Part shown: in pieces, positions 13,614 to 22,282 of the stretch | How the letters are laid out: each line of letters starts with the position of its first letter | How positions within the stretch are numbered: the stretch's first letter is position 1 | Source: an uncultured Saprospiraceae bacterium | GTDB taxonomy: Bacteria; Bacteroidota; Bacteroidia; Chitinophagales; Saprospiraceae | Length of the DNA stretch: 52,253 nt | NCBI GenBank assembly: GCA_937928045.1 | Contig: CALFWO010000059.1 | Location: 1-52,253, forward strand | Reading direction: 5' to 3' | Translations under genes and position numbers: made by a program | The notes under the pieces: generated by a model | Databases searched by the model: none | What the model saw: the letters and a program-made list of their open reading frames with translations, nothing else | Told to the model about the DNA's origin: nothing

Positions 13614-16222
13614 AGTTTAAATTTATAAGTTAATGACGGCATCCAGTTTACTAAACTGGTTTGGCTTGCAATAATACTTTGCTCCGAAAGAAAGTTCGAT
13701 TTCACCAACGGCGGTCCATCTTCTTGCTCAACTTTGTTGAAGTTCACGGCTACTATATTTTTATGTGCAAAAAGGTTGTAGAAGGAAAGATTCAAATGAT
13801 GTTGATAGCGGGCATTGATGTTTTTATTTAATCTAAATTTAAAAGCGAGATCAAACCTTCGATAATTTGGCAATCGATCATTGTGTTTACTTCCAAATAT
13901 AGGAATGACCTTGTTGTTGTATTCATAAAATCCGGTTGGAGATGAAAATGCTGATCCGGTGAAAGCAGTAAAATAACCTGATACGGTAATTTTCTTAGAG
14001 AGTTGGTAATTTCCAAGAATGGAGAAATCATGTGGCCTGTCCTGAAAAGCGGGGTAGGGATTTCCATTGTTGATGGTACCAGTTGTTCTAATCGCCCGGC
14101 TAAAGTTATAGCTCATCCAGCCGTTAAATTTACCTAATTCTTTTTTCAACATAAATTCTAACCCGTAGGCATTCATTGTTCCAAAGCGTAGTTCACCTTC
14201 TAAGAATGGATTAAGCAATGTTTCTGGGTGAGATTTGTAATCAATTATATTTTTCGAATGTTTGTAATAAGCTTCAACTGTGAAATCCAAATTTGATTTT
14301 GGAAAATGCTTGTAATAGTTGCAAGCAAATTGCCAAGACTGTTGAGGTGCAATGTTTGGGCTTGCCGGTAACCAAACTTCTAAAGCCGTAAATGGCGAGG
14401 TAGAATTACTTATCAATTGTAAAAATTGGTGATAGCTGCCAACGCTCAGTTTGAGATTAGAAGAGGTATTTAGTTGTTGAATAATACTGAGTCTGGGATC
14501 TATTTTGGTGTAGTTGTTATAGCTTCCGCTATTAATTCTTACCGTATCTACAACGTCGTAATTGTCATCATAAATGCCGTACAAGGCGGGGCCTATACTT
14601 TTCCAAGAAGGAATTCTTAGCCCAGCATTGATTACTGTTTTACCGGATAGTGCATATTCTACTTGGTAATACAACAAGCTTTTTCTCGAGTAGTTATTCC
14701 TGATTCTAGGAAAAAGATCTCTGGTGCTTGGAGTGGATATCGTTCCCGGGTTGATATAGATCGTTTGAATTTCACCACCAAATTTTGCTTTGTATTTTGG
14801 GCTTAAAAAGTGTGTAAAATCTGTTTTTAGGCTAATACTTCCTATCGAAGATTCCCATCTATTTGCTCCAGGTGCAAATAATCGATAAACATAGTTCCCG
14901 GTATTAAAAGTGGAATTTGAAAACAACTTAGGAGAGAAGATGTGATTCCATCTCAAGGTTGCACCGAAGTTTCCCCAGGAGATTCCTGACGACTGTGTGT
15001 TTCTTAATCCTTGATTGTTAAAATTATCACTACTGCTGATCAATGTAAAGTAAATGCGATTTTTATCATTAATCTTATGATTATATTTAAAATTAAAATC
15101 TCCAAATCCGATATCAGCGTTTGGAGCATTCCTTTTAAAAAGCCAATCAAAATTAGACCTTCTCGTAGAAACGAAAATCGAAGCCTTTTCTTTGACAACT
15201 GGAATTTCCAACGCAAAGCGATTTATCAAGGGATTAAGTGCTCCAGAGAATGACCATCGATTTAGGTTTCCATCTTTCGTTCGAATATCAATTATTGAAG
15301 ATAGTCGATCTCCTAAATTTGTTGGAATATCGCTAGTATATATATTAATAGACTTGGCAAAATCCGGTACTACGATGGAATAAAAGCCAAACAAATGCGA
15401 AGGATTGTAAACTGGCGAATCATCAATGATAATTAAATTTTGATCTTTTTCGCCACCTCGAACAAAGAAAAAAGCAGAACCATCTGAGTGTGTTTTGATC
15501 CCGGGTAGTGATTGGATTCCTTTTATTAAACCAGACTCCCCCGCAAATTCAGGCATGTTTTCCAAGGATTTTGGCGAAAGTTTTAATGTCGAAGATTGTT
15601 TTTCTCTAAGTTTGGTTTGACTAGATAATCCAACGATAACGTCTGGCAAGGAAATGCTTGCCGTTGGCAATTGAGCATTGAGTTTTAAATCTTTTTCGAG
15701 GTTAATTTCATTGCGACTATTTTGGTAGCCGATATAAGAAAATGAAATTTGGTGATGCCCTTGGGGTAATTGAATTGCGTAGTAGCCAAATTCATTAGAG
15801 ATGGTTCCTTTGCTAGTTCCTACAAGTTCTATCGTTGCGCCAATAAGACTCTCACCCGTTTCCTGATCATTTAAAAAACCACTTAAAGTGTAATATTTGG
15901 GATTTGAATCTATAAATGAAGTTTTTTGAAGATTCAGAATGATTTGGTTCTCTACAATGCTGTAATCAATCCTAAGTTCATTTTTTAATACAGACATGGT
16001 CTCATCCAAGCTGGCATTCTTAATACGAATTTTGAGTTTTTCTTCAACATTAACCTTGTCCGAATTGAAAGAAAAGTCCAGACCAGTCTGCTCAGTAATT
16101 TTTTGTAAAACCTCTCTTAAAGTAATTGAACGATCTTGAATGGTGATTTGATAATCATCTTGCTGTGCTTGAATGCTCAGAAAAGGGAGTAAGAAAAAAA
16201 GAAATAAGAAAAGACTTCTCAT
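13610..16222 (-). CDS. TonB-dependent outer-membrane receptor with STN domain
   Basis: This 870-residue protein has a signal peptide (ending SIQAQ), an STN domain (about residues 22-95), a carboxypeptidase-regulatory-like beta domain (about 105-190, GESLIGATIELVGTSKGTIS), a plug (about 205-315, with FFFVRGGEKDQNLIIIDDSPV) and a beta-barrel to the C-terminus ending LTYKFKL. The STN domain is the periplasmic signalling part that contacts FecR in FecA-like systems, and a FecR gene lies next door. It imports an unknown ligand at the cost of TonB energy. The order sigma, FecR, receptor, DUF4249 is the usual Bacteroidota arrangement. Confidence 0.93.
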   Translation of the reverse strand: MRSLFLFLFFLLPFLSIQAQQDDYQITIQDRSITLREVLQKITEQTGLDFSFNSDKVNVEEKLKIRIKNASLDETMSVLKNELRIDYSIVENQIILNLQKTSFIDSNPKYYTLSGFLNDQETGESLIGATIELVGTSKGTISNEFGYYAIQLPQGHHQISFSYIGYQNSRNEINLEKDLKLNAQLPTASISLPDVIVGLSSQTKLREKQSSTLKLSPKSLENMPEFAGESGLIKGIQSLPGIKTHSDGSAFFFVRGGEKDQNLIIIDDSPVYNPSHLFGFYSIVVPDFAKSINIYTSDIPTNLGDRLSSIIDIRTKDGNLNRWSFSGALNPLINRFALEIPVVKEKASIFVSTRRSNFDWLFKRNAPNADIGFGDFNFKYNHKINDKNRIYFTLISSSDNFNNQGLRNTQSSGISWGNFGATLRWNHIFSPKLFSNSTFNTGNYVYRLFAPGANRWESSIGSISLKTDFTHFLSPKYKAKFGGEIQTIYINPGTISTPSTRDLFPRIRNNYSRKSLLYYQVEYALSGKTVINAGLRIPSWKSIGPALYGIYDDNYDVVDTVRINSGSYNNYTKIDPRLSIIQQLNTSSNLKLSVGSYHQFLQLISNSTSPFTALEVWLPASPNIAPQQSWQFACNYYKHFPKSNLDFTVEAYYKHSKNIIDYKSHPETLLNPFLEGELRFGTMNAYGLEFMLKKELGKFNGWMSYNFSRAIRTTGTINNGNPYPAFQDRPHDFSILGNYQLSKKITVSGYFTAFTGSAFSSPTGFYEYNNKVIPIFGSKHNDRLPNYRRFDLAFKFRLNKNINARYQHHLNLSFYNLFAHKNIVAVNFNKVEQEDGPPLVKSNFLSEQSIIASQTSLVNWMPSLTYKFKL

Positions 16223-16231
16223 AAATTGAGA

Positions 16232-17236
16232 TCAGCAATCGGATCCTTTTAGTACAATTAATTTGCCAGAAGAACTGGCTTGAATACCGAGAGTAGCTTC
16301 TATAATACTAATAACAGATTCTAGGGTTTTATCTTTGTATTGAGCAGTGATTCTGCAATTGTTCAATGCTTCATTTTCAATAGTAATGTTCGCATTGTAG
16401 TGCCTATTCAAGCTGAATACCACCTCCTTTAATGTACTATTTTCAAAGTTCAAAGTGTTGGTAGTCCACCCTAAATAATTTTCATCTTTATTGGTGGCTT
16501 TTACCAACTGCTTGCTAGATTTGTTAAAAGTGGCAGATTCTCCTTTTTCTAAGATAACTTCTTCCATGCCTACTTTAACAGAAACTCTTCCAGAACTAAC
16601 GATGACTTGCGACTGATTTTGATCAGGTCTGGCGTCTACATAAAATGAAGTACCTAGTACAGTAATACTCATATTACCGGCTACAATTTCAAACGGATGT
16701 TTTTCATCGCGCTTGATATCAAAGAATGCATTTCCAGTCAATTGGGAGTTTCTAGTTTCGGAGTCCGATTGCGGAGCATTGTAGTAGTAGGAACTAGATT
16801 TATTCAAATGAACAATGGATCCATCGCTCAAAGTCTCTATTCGCGAAGAATCTTCAGTTAAATATTCAACGGTTTGGTTGGTATCAAAAGGATTGATGAA
16901 CCATAGTGAACCGCCTATTAGCATGGCAATTCCAGCAGCAATCGAAAGCCAAGTTCTTCTGGAAGATCGCTTAGTATCCATAGAAACGACCTTTCCGGAG
17001 TCCTTAATTTGTCCTCGAATTTTATTCCATTCCTGATCAACTTGGGATTTATCCGTTGTTTCACTCAAGCTGGTGAGTAACCAAGTTTTCTTAAAATCTA
17101 CAAAAGCAGCCTTATTACCAGGTTCCTCAAGAACCCAGTTTTCCAACATAACTACTTGATCTTCAGTTGCATTGTCACTTAGGTAAGTGATCATCAAATC
17201 AAGAATGCCATCCGGTACGTGCTGTTTTTTCATCAA
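16232..17236 (-). CDS. FecR-family anti-sigma factor
   Basis: This 334-residue single-pass protein has a cytoplasmic N-terminal helical region (about residues 1-85) that holds the ECF sigma factor, one membrane helix (about 93-113, WLSIAAGIAMLIGGSLWFI), a FecR periplasmic domain (about 120-225, SSRIETLSDGSIVHLNKSS) and a C-terminal DUF4974 domain (about 260-330, LEVVFSLNRHY-like) that meets the receptor STN domain. It lies between sigma and receptor genes, 9 nt before the receptor start. It should relay ligand binding at the surface to the sigma factor at 17294. Confidence 0.92.
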   Translation of the reverse strand: MMKKQHVPDGILDLMITYLSDNATEDQVVMLENWVLEEPGNKAAFVDFKKTWLLTSLSETTDKSQVDQEWNKIRGQIKDSGKVVSMDTKRSSRRTWLSIAAGIAMLIGGSLWFINPFDTNQTVEYLTEDSSRIETLSDGSIVHLNKSSSYYYNAPQSDSETRNSQLTGNAFFDIKRDEKHPFEIVAGNMSITVLGTSFYVDARPDQNQSQVIVSSGRVSVKVGMEEVILEKGESATFNKSSKQLVKATNKDENYLGWTTNTLNFENSTLKEVVFSLNRHYNANITIENEALNNCRITAQYKDKTLESVISIIEATLGIQASSSGKLIVLKGSDC

Positions 17237-17293
17237 ATTTTACTCCTATCTATATTTACTACACCAAAATACATATTTACCCTTATGATAAAA

Positions 17294-17851
17294 TCAAACA
17301 ATTCCATCGAGAATTAAAATCAAAAGCATCAGGTGGTCTTTTAAAACAGATTTCAAGGTTTTAATGGCCTTACTCATGTGCGCTTCCACGGTTTTCTGTG
17401 CTATTCCCAATTCTTCTGCGATCTCCCGATATTTCATGCCTTCAAATCGACTCATCTTAAATACCATTCGGCATTTCTCAGGAAGATCAGCTAAGGCACA
17501 ATCTATCTTCAATTTCAAATCGCCAGCATCCTCCTCTGGTGTCTGAACTTCTAATTCAAAATCCCCACAGTCAAGATCTAAAACTTTGCTCCTAAATTTC
17601 TTATTGTCTCGAATGTAATTGAGGGATCTATTTTTTACACTTGTAAAAAGGTAAGAGACGATATTCTTGGAGGGATCCATCTGGTCTCGATTTTCCCACA
17701 AATGAATAAATACTTTTTGAGTGATATCTTTTGCCGTATTTTGATCCTTTACCAGCTGATTCGACAAATTGGTTAGATGTGCAAAGTGCGTTTTGAACAG
17801 TGCTTCAAATTGATTGAGATCTAGTTTATTTTTGTCTGAATGGCTGGTCAT
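17294..17851 (-). CDS. ECF RNA polymerase sigma factor, FecI-like
   Basis: This 185-residue sigma factor has region 2 (about residues 25-90, including DITQKVFIHLWENRDQ) and region 4 (about 125-170, EGMKYREIAEELGIAQKTVEAHMSKAIKTL with the helix-turn-helix). Size and order match the Bacteroidota sigma-70 family 1 that pairs with FecR and STN-containing TonB receptors. It is expected to direct RNA polymerase to the receptor operon when released by FecR. It is divergent from the radical SAM gene, with a short shared promoter region. Confidence 0.93.
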   Translation of the reverse strand: MTSHSDKNKLDLNQFEALFKTHFAHLTNLSNQLVKDQNTAKDITQKVFIHLWENRDQMDPSKNIVSYLFTSVKNRSLNYIRDNKKFRSKVLDLDCGDFELEVQTPEEDAGDLKLKIDCALADLPEKCRMVFKMSRFEGMKYREIAEELGIAQKTVEAHMSKAIKTLKSVLKDHLMLLILILDGIV

Positions 17852-17911
17852 TGATGGCAGTAAATATAATTAATTCTAAGGAGTAGTTATCTATTCTATT
17901 CGATTTTCAAT

Positions 17912-17944
17912 TTTGTCAAAGCGACAACTTTTTGACTATCTTCA
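17912..17944 (+). promoter_or_regulatory. Candidate promoter for the radical SAM gene
   Basis: TTTG (17912-17915), 21 nt, then TATCTTCA (17937-17944) resembles TTTG-N19-TAnnTTTG with two mismatches in the -7 box. TATCTTCG occurs at two other start-proximal sites in this window, which supports a local variant. The predicted transcript start near 17951 favours the TTG at 17959 as start codon. A TTGTC/GACAA dyad overlaps it. Confidence 0.4.
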
Positions 17945-17958
17945 CGATCAAAAATTCA

Positions 17959-20139
17959 TTGCAAGATATTCTACTCATCACTCCTCCTTTCACTCAGCTG
18001 AATACGCCGTATCCAGCCACTGCCTATATAAAAGGTTTTCTAAACACTAAGGAAATTGATGCGTTTCAAATGGATCTAGGCATTGAGGTGATTTTGAATA
18101 TTTTTTCAAAAACTGGACTTGCTAAAATATTTGAAAAAGTCTCGGATAAAATATCTACGAAATCAGAAAATGCGCAAAGAATATTTACTTTTCGTGAACG
18201 CTATACGCACTCTATTGATCAAGTAGTACTTTTCCTTCAAGGAAAGAATGAAACCCTTGCTCGTAAAATATGCTCCGATGTATTCCTTCCTAAAGCTGCA
18301 CGATTCGAGCAATTGGACGATTTAGAATGGGCTTTTGGAAATATGGGAATGCAGGATAAGGCTAAGCATCTTTCCACGCTTTACCTTGAAGATCTTTCGG
18401 ATTTTATTGTTGAATGTGTTGATAATAATTTTGGCTTTAGTCGCTATGCTGAACGATTGGGCCGTTCCGCCAATTCGTTTGATGAGTTACACCAAAATCT
18501 TCAAGATTCTAACACTTACATTGATGAAATTACTTTAACTATTTTGGAGAAAACATTGAAGGTGATCAATCCAAAGTTGATCTGTTTCTCTGTTCCATTT
18601 CCTGGCAATCTCTATAGCGCATTTCGCTGTGCACAATATATTAAACAGCATCATCCAGAGATGAAAGTCGCTATGGGTGGAGGTTTTCCAAATACTGAAT
18701 TAAGATCAATTTCCGATCCGCGCGTTTTTGAATACTTTGATTTTATTTCATTGGATGATGGTGAACTTCCATTGGAGTTGATTATTTCAAATGTCTTAAA
18801 TCCAACTGCTTCAAATCCCAATTTTAATTTTCTTAAGCGAACATTTGTATTGGATAAAGGGAAAGTGATTTATAATAATTTTTCTTTTCGAACGGATTAC
18901 AAACAAGAGCAAATAGGCACACCAGATTATTCAGATTTGCTTTTGGATAAATATATTTCAGTGATTGAAATAGCCAATCCTATGCACAGTCTTTGGTCAG
19001 ATGGCCGTTGGAACAAATTGACCATGGCGCATGGTTGTTATTGGGGTAAATGTACTTTTTGCGATGTCTCTTTAGACTATATTAAAAATTACGAACCAGT
19101 GACAGCCGGCATGCTAGTAGATCGGATGGAAGCGATAATTAAGCAAACCAATGAGCGCGGTTTTCATTTTGTAGATGAAGCGGCTCCTCCTGCTTTAATG
19201 CGGGAAGTAGCCTTGGAAATATTGCGCAGGGATTTGGTGGTCACTTGGTGGACGAATATTAGATTCGAGAAAAGCTTCAACTTCGACTTGTGCCGGTTGT
19301 TGGCAGCTTCCGGTTGTATTGCAGTTTCCGGAGGCTTAGAAGTCGCATCTGATCGACTTTTGGAGTTGATCAAAAAGGGCGTTACGGTGGCTCAAGTAGC
19401 TCAAGTCACTAGGAATTTTACCGAGTCTGGAATTATGGTTCATGCCTACCTCATGTATGGATATCCAACGCAAACTGTACAAGAGACTATAGATTCTTTA
19501 GAGATGGTTAGACAACTGTTCGATGCGGAAGTTTTGCAATCTGGATTCTGGCATCAGTTCGCTTTAACGGCTCACAGTCCAATTGGACTGAACCCTAAGG
19601 AATATAAAATTGAGCCGCAACTGGCTGAAATTTCTTTCGCAAATAATGACGTGCAGTTTATTGATGAAACGGGAATTGACCATGATCAATTTTCTTATGG
19701 CCTTAAAAAGTCTTTATTCAATTTTATGCATGGCAATTGCCTAGATCATCCATTGGAGAATTGGTTCGATTTTGAAATTCCAAAAACAACAATTGCAAAT
19801 TCATTTATAGAAGAAGCGCTAACTCAAGAGGCATTTCAACAAGTTAAACCAAGTACCAAACTCATTTGGATTGGTGCTGAGCCGACTATTTTAAAAGACA
19901 ATACAGGCGAGGATGTTTTGGTGTTGTACACTTCGGAGGGAAGCATTGAGTTGGTCATGGATGAAGCACTTGCAAATTGGTTAAAGGCTGCTTTAATTGA
20001 CCATCAAAGTTCAAATAAAACAACCAAAACCTATCAAGATATGAAAGCAAGTTTTGAAAGGCAATTTGAGGATTTTACATTATTTTGGTATTCGGAAGAG
20101 ATGGCTTTGACAAAGGAAGCAGGTTTACTTTTAATTTAA
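17959..20139 (+). CDS. B12-binding-type radical SAM protein
   Basis: This protein of about 726 residues has an N-terminal Rossmann-like segment (LLITPPFTQLNTPYPATAYIKGFL) and AMGGGFPNTEL as in B12-binding radical SAM proteins. A radical SAM core follows. The cluster motif reads CYWGKCTFC (Cys369, Cys374, Cys377 counted from TTG 17932), a CX4CX2C spacing rather than the usual CX3CX2C. SGGLEVASDRLLELIKKGVT fits the core. No ATG precedes the conserved N-terminus; I favour TTG 17959 over TTG 17932 from promoter position. The next gene encodes a VOC protein 8 nt later. The substrate is unknown; methylation or another carbon-skeleton reaction is possible. Confidence 0.87.
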   Translation: MQDILLITPPFTQLNTPYPATAYIKGFLNTKEIDAFQMDLGIEVILNIFSKTGLAKIFEKVSDKISTKSENAQRIFTFRERYTHSIDQVVLFLQGKNETLARKICSDVFLPKAARFEQLDDLEWAFGNMGMQDKAKHLSTLYLEDLSDFIVECVDNNFGFSRYAERLGRSANSFDELHQNLQDSNTYIDEITLTILEKTLKVINPKLICFSVPFPGNLYSAFRCAQYIKQHHPEMKVAMGGGFPNTELRSISDPRVFEYFDFISLDDGELPLELIISNVLNPTASNPNFNFLKRTFVLDKGKVIYNNFSFRTDYKQEQIGTPDYSDLLLDKYISVIEIANPMHSLWSDGRWNKLTMAHGCYWGKCTFCDVSLDYIKNYEPVTAGMLVDRMEAIIKQTNERGFHFVDEAAPPALMREVALEILRRDLVVTWWTNIRFEKSFNFDLCRLLAASGCIAVSGGLEVASDRLLELIKKGVTVAQVAQVTRNFTESGIMVHAYLMYGYPTQTVQETIDSLEMVRQLFDAEVLQSGFWHQFALTAHSPIGLNPKEYKIEPQLAEISFANNDVQFIDETGIDHDQFSYGLKKSLFNFMHGNCLDHPLENWFDFEIPKTTIANSFIEEALTQEAFQQVKPSTKLIWIGAEPTILKDNTGEDVLVLYTSEGSIELVMDEALANWLKAALIDHQSSNKTTKTYQDMKASFERQFEDFTLFWYSEEMALTKEAGLLLI

Positions 20140-20147
20140 TTAGGCTT

Positions 20148-20534
20148 ATGTTTAAAATCGAACACATTGCCATTTGGGTTTCTGATTTGGAATTAATGAA
20201 AGATTTTTATTGTAAATATTTTTCAGGTACGTGTAATTCAAAATACAGGAATGAGTCAAAGCAATTTGAAAGCTATTTTCTTTCTTTTGACGCTGGACCT
20301 AGGTTAGAATTGATGAACAGAATAGACATTATTGGATCAACAGAGAAATCAGAACAACTTGGACTAACGCACATCGCCATTCAACTCGGTTCTAAATCTA
20401 AAGTAGATGAGTTTACAGAAACTTTTAGAGCTGATGGCTTCCAGATAGTAGGAGAGCCTAGGACTACTGGCGACGGTTATTACGAATCAGTGATTTTGGA
20501 TCCTGAAAACAATCGCATCGAACTGGTAGCCTAG
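20148..20534 (+). CDS. VOC-family (glyoxalase/dioxygenase-fold) protein
   Basis: This 128-residue protein has two beta-alpha-beta-beta-beta modules of the vicinal-oxygen-chelate fold. Probable metal ligands are His6 (MFKIEHIAIWV), the His in GLTHIAIQLG and the Glu in NNRIELVA at the C-terminus. I start at ATG 20148; the frame is open upstream but overlaps the radical SAM gene. It begins 8 nt after the radical SAM stop, so the two are likely cotranscribed and may act in one pathway. The substrate cannot be told from sequence; glyoxalase I-like, dioxygenase or resistance roles are all possible. Confidence 0.88.
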   Translation: MFKIEHIAIWVSDLELMKDFYCKYFSGTCNSKYRNESKQFESYFLSFDAGPRLELMNRIDIIGSTEKSEQLGLTHIAIQLGSKSKVDEFTETFRADGFQIVGEPRTTGDGYYESVILDPENNRIELVA

Positions 20535-20565
20535 ATTTTATTTATTTACTTTATATTCATTATTT

Positions 20566-22272
20566 ATGAGTTCCATAATTCGAAGTAATATTTTTATATT
20601 CTTCTTTCTTGTTTTTAGTGTTCAGGGGATCGCTCAGAATTATAAGTCAGGCCCACAGGTGCTATCGTTTTTTTCAGACGTAGATGATACTGATCAGCCT
20701 TACGCCATTTATATTCCTAAGAACTATAATCCAGCTCAAAAATATCCATTTGTAGTTATGCTACATGGGGCAGGTTCAAATCATCGTTTGGCACTGAGAA
20801 GAGTATTCGGGAAAAGTAATGAAAATGGAGAGACAGATGTAGAAGCCAGTCAATACTTTCCTCCATGGAATCAAAAAGATGTTATTGTCGCGGCGCCATT
20901 TGCGAGGGGGACTTTAGGATATCAAGGAATACCCGAGAAAGATGTTTATGATATGATGGATGATGTGAAAAGGAGATTTAATATTGATGAGGATCGAACA
21001 TACCTCACTGGACTTTCGATGGGAGGTGGCGGAACACTATGGTTGGGATTAACAAAACCCGATGTATGGGCAGCTATTGTTCCAGTTTGTCCAGCGCCGC
21101 CTTTGCACACAAATGATTTGATCGATAATGCATTGAATTTGCCAGTTTTCTTTCATCACGGCGATGCTGATGAGGTTGTTAGTACCGATATTAGCAGGAA
21201 TTTTGTAAAAGAGATGAAGGCGAAAGCAATGGATGTTAGCTATAAAGAATACCCAAAAGTTGGTCACGATGCTTGGGTACCAGCTTATGACAATGCAGAA
21301 ATATTCGATTGGATGTTAAAACATAAAAGGAATCTATATCCGGATCGCTTAACTTTTGTGGCCAAGAGTTATAAATATTCAAAAGCTTATTGGTTGACTG
21401 TTGATAATTTTGAAGTTGATAAATATGGAAAAATCGAAGCTTCATTTTCTGATGAAAATAAATTGGTGATTAAAACTAAATCTGTAAATGGCTTTAGCAT
21501 AGATATAAGAAATCATCCCAAATTTAATCCAGGTAAAAAATTGAGAATAGATTTTGATTCCGGGCAATCGCTGCGTTTTAGTACCAAGGGAAAGGAAAGG
21601 CTTTTTCGAAATAACAATGATTGGGGTATTGAGGTTGAAAAATCCACTGACTTTAGGAAGGCTAAAGGAGCAGAAGGACCAATGGAAAATGTTATTTCCG
21701 AAAGGCATGTTTATGTTTATGGAACAGCCGATAACCCAAGTAGGGAAGAATTAGAACGGAGAAAAAAGCAGGCAGAGACCGCGGCTTTTTGGTCTTATTA
21801 TAGAGGAGAGTTTCTCGGTCGTATTAAGGTGTTTCCGCGAGTCTTAAAAGATACGGAAATTCGAAAATCAGATCTGGAAACTTCGAATCTAATTTTGTTT
21901 GGAGATAAACAAACCAATGCCTTGATTGATCAATACAACGATCAATTGCCCATTCATTTACTAGATCGGGAGAATTATGGTTTGGCCTATTTATTTCCAA
22001 TAGGAGAGCGTTATGTTTTGATTAATTCTGGATTGTCTATTCTAGATGCTCCAGACTCCCAGAAAGAATGGGATTGGTCCTCGAGGTATGCTTCTACAGA
22101 TTTTATTTTATCACTCCGAAAGTTTGATGACTTTGTACTGTACAGTAAAGATGAAGTTATCGTTCAAGGTATCTTTGACAATCATTGGAAATTAAAACCC
22201 GAAGACCGAAAAATTCTTGAAGCAAACCAAGTTGTTCAATGTAAAATGCAGAATCAAACAGAAAATAAATAG
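20566..22272 (+). CDS. Secreted esterase/peptidase-like alpha/beta hydrolase with C-terminal extension
   Basis: This 568-residue protein has a signal peptide ending GIAQ, then an alpha/beta-hydrolase domain (about residues 40-255). The catalytic set is Ser151 in GLSMGG, Asp202 in HGDADEVV and His234 in GHDAW, with an oxyanion HGAG at 67-70. The shape matches PHB-depolymerase-like or feruloyl-esterase-like enzymes and predicted prolyl-oligopeptidase-type hydrolases. Residues 260-568 form a separate beta-rich region I do not recognise, with LETSNLILFGDKQTNALI. It may be cotranscribed with the VOC gene 31 nt upstream. The substrate is unknown. Confidence 0.83.
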   Translation: MSSIIRSNIFIFFFLVFSVQGIAQNYKSGPQVLSFFSDVDDTDQPYAIYIPKNYNPAQKYPFVVMLHGAGSNHRLALRRVFGKSNENGETDVEASQYFPPWNQKDVIVAAPFARGTLGYQGIPEKDVYDMMDDVKRRFNIDEDRTYLTGLSMGGGGTLWLGLTKPDVWAAIVPVCPAPPLHTNDLIDNALNLPVFFHHGDADEVVSTDISRNFVKEMKAKAMDVSYKEYPKVGHDAWVPAYDNAEIFDWMLKHKRNLYPDRLTFVAKSYKYSKAYWLTVDNFEVDKYGKIEASFSDENKLVIKTKSVNGFSIDIRNHPKFNPGKKLRIDFDSGQSLRFSTKGKERLFRNNNDWGIEVEKSTDFRKAKGAEGPMENVISERHVYVYGTADNPSREELERRKKQAETAAFWSYYRGEFLGRIKVFPRVLKDTEIRKSDLETSNLILFGDKQTNALIDQYNDQLPIHLLDRENYGLAYLFPIGERYVLINSGLSILDAPDSQKEWDWSSRYASTDFILSLRKFDDFVLYSKDEVIVQGIFDNHWKLKPEDRKILEANQVVQCKMQNQTENK

Positions 22273-22282
22273 AACTGATTTC

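Noticed and set aside
17932-17958. TTG 17932 as start of the radical SAM gene
   Set aside because: The nine extra residues overlap the candidate -7 box and would lie upstream of the predicted transcript; TTG 17959 sits directly before the conserved segment. Not proven.
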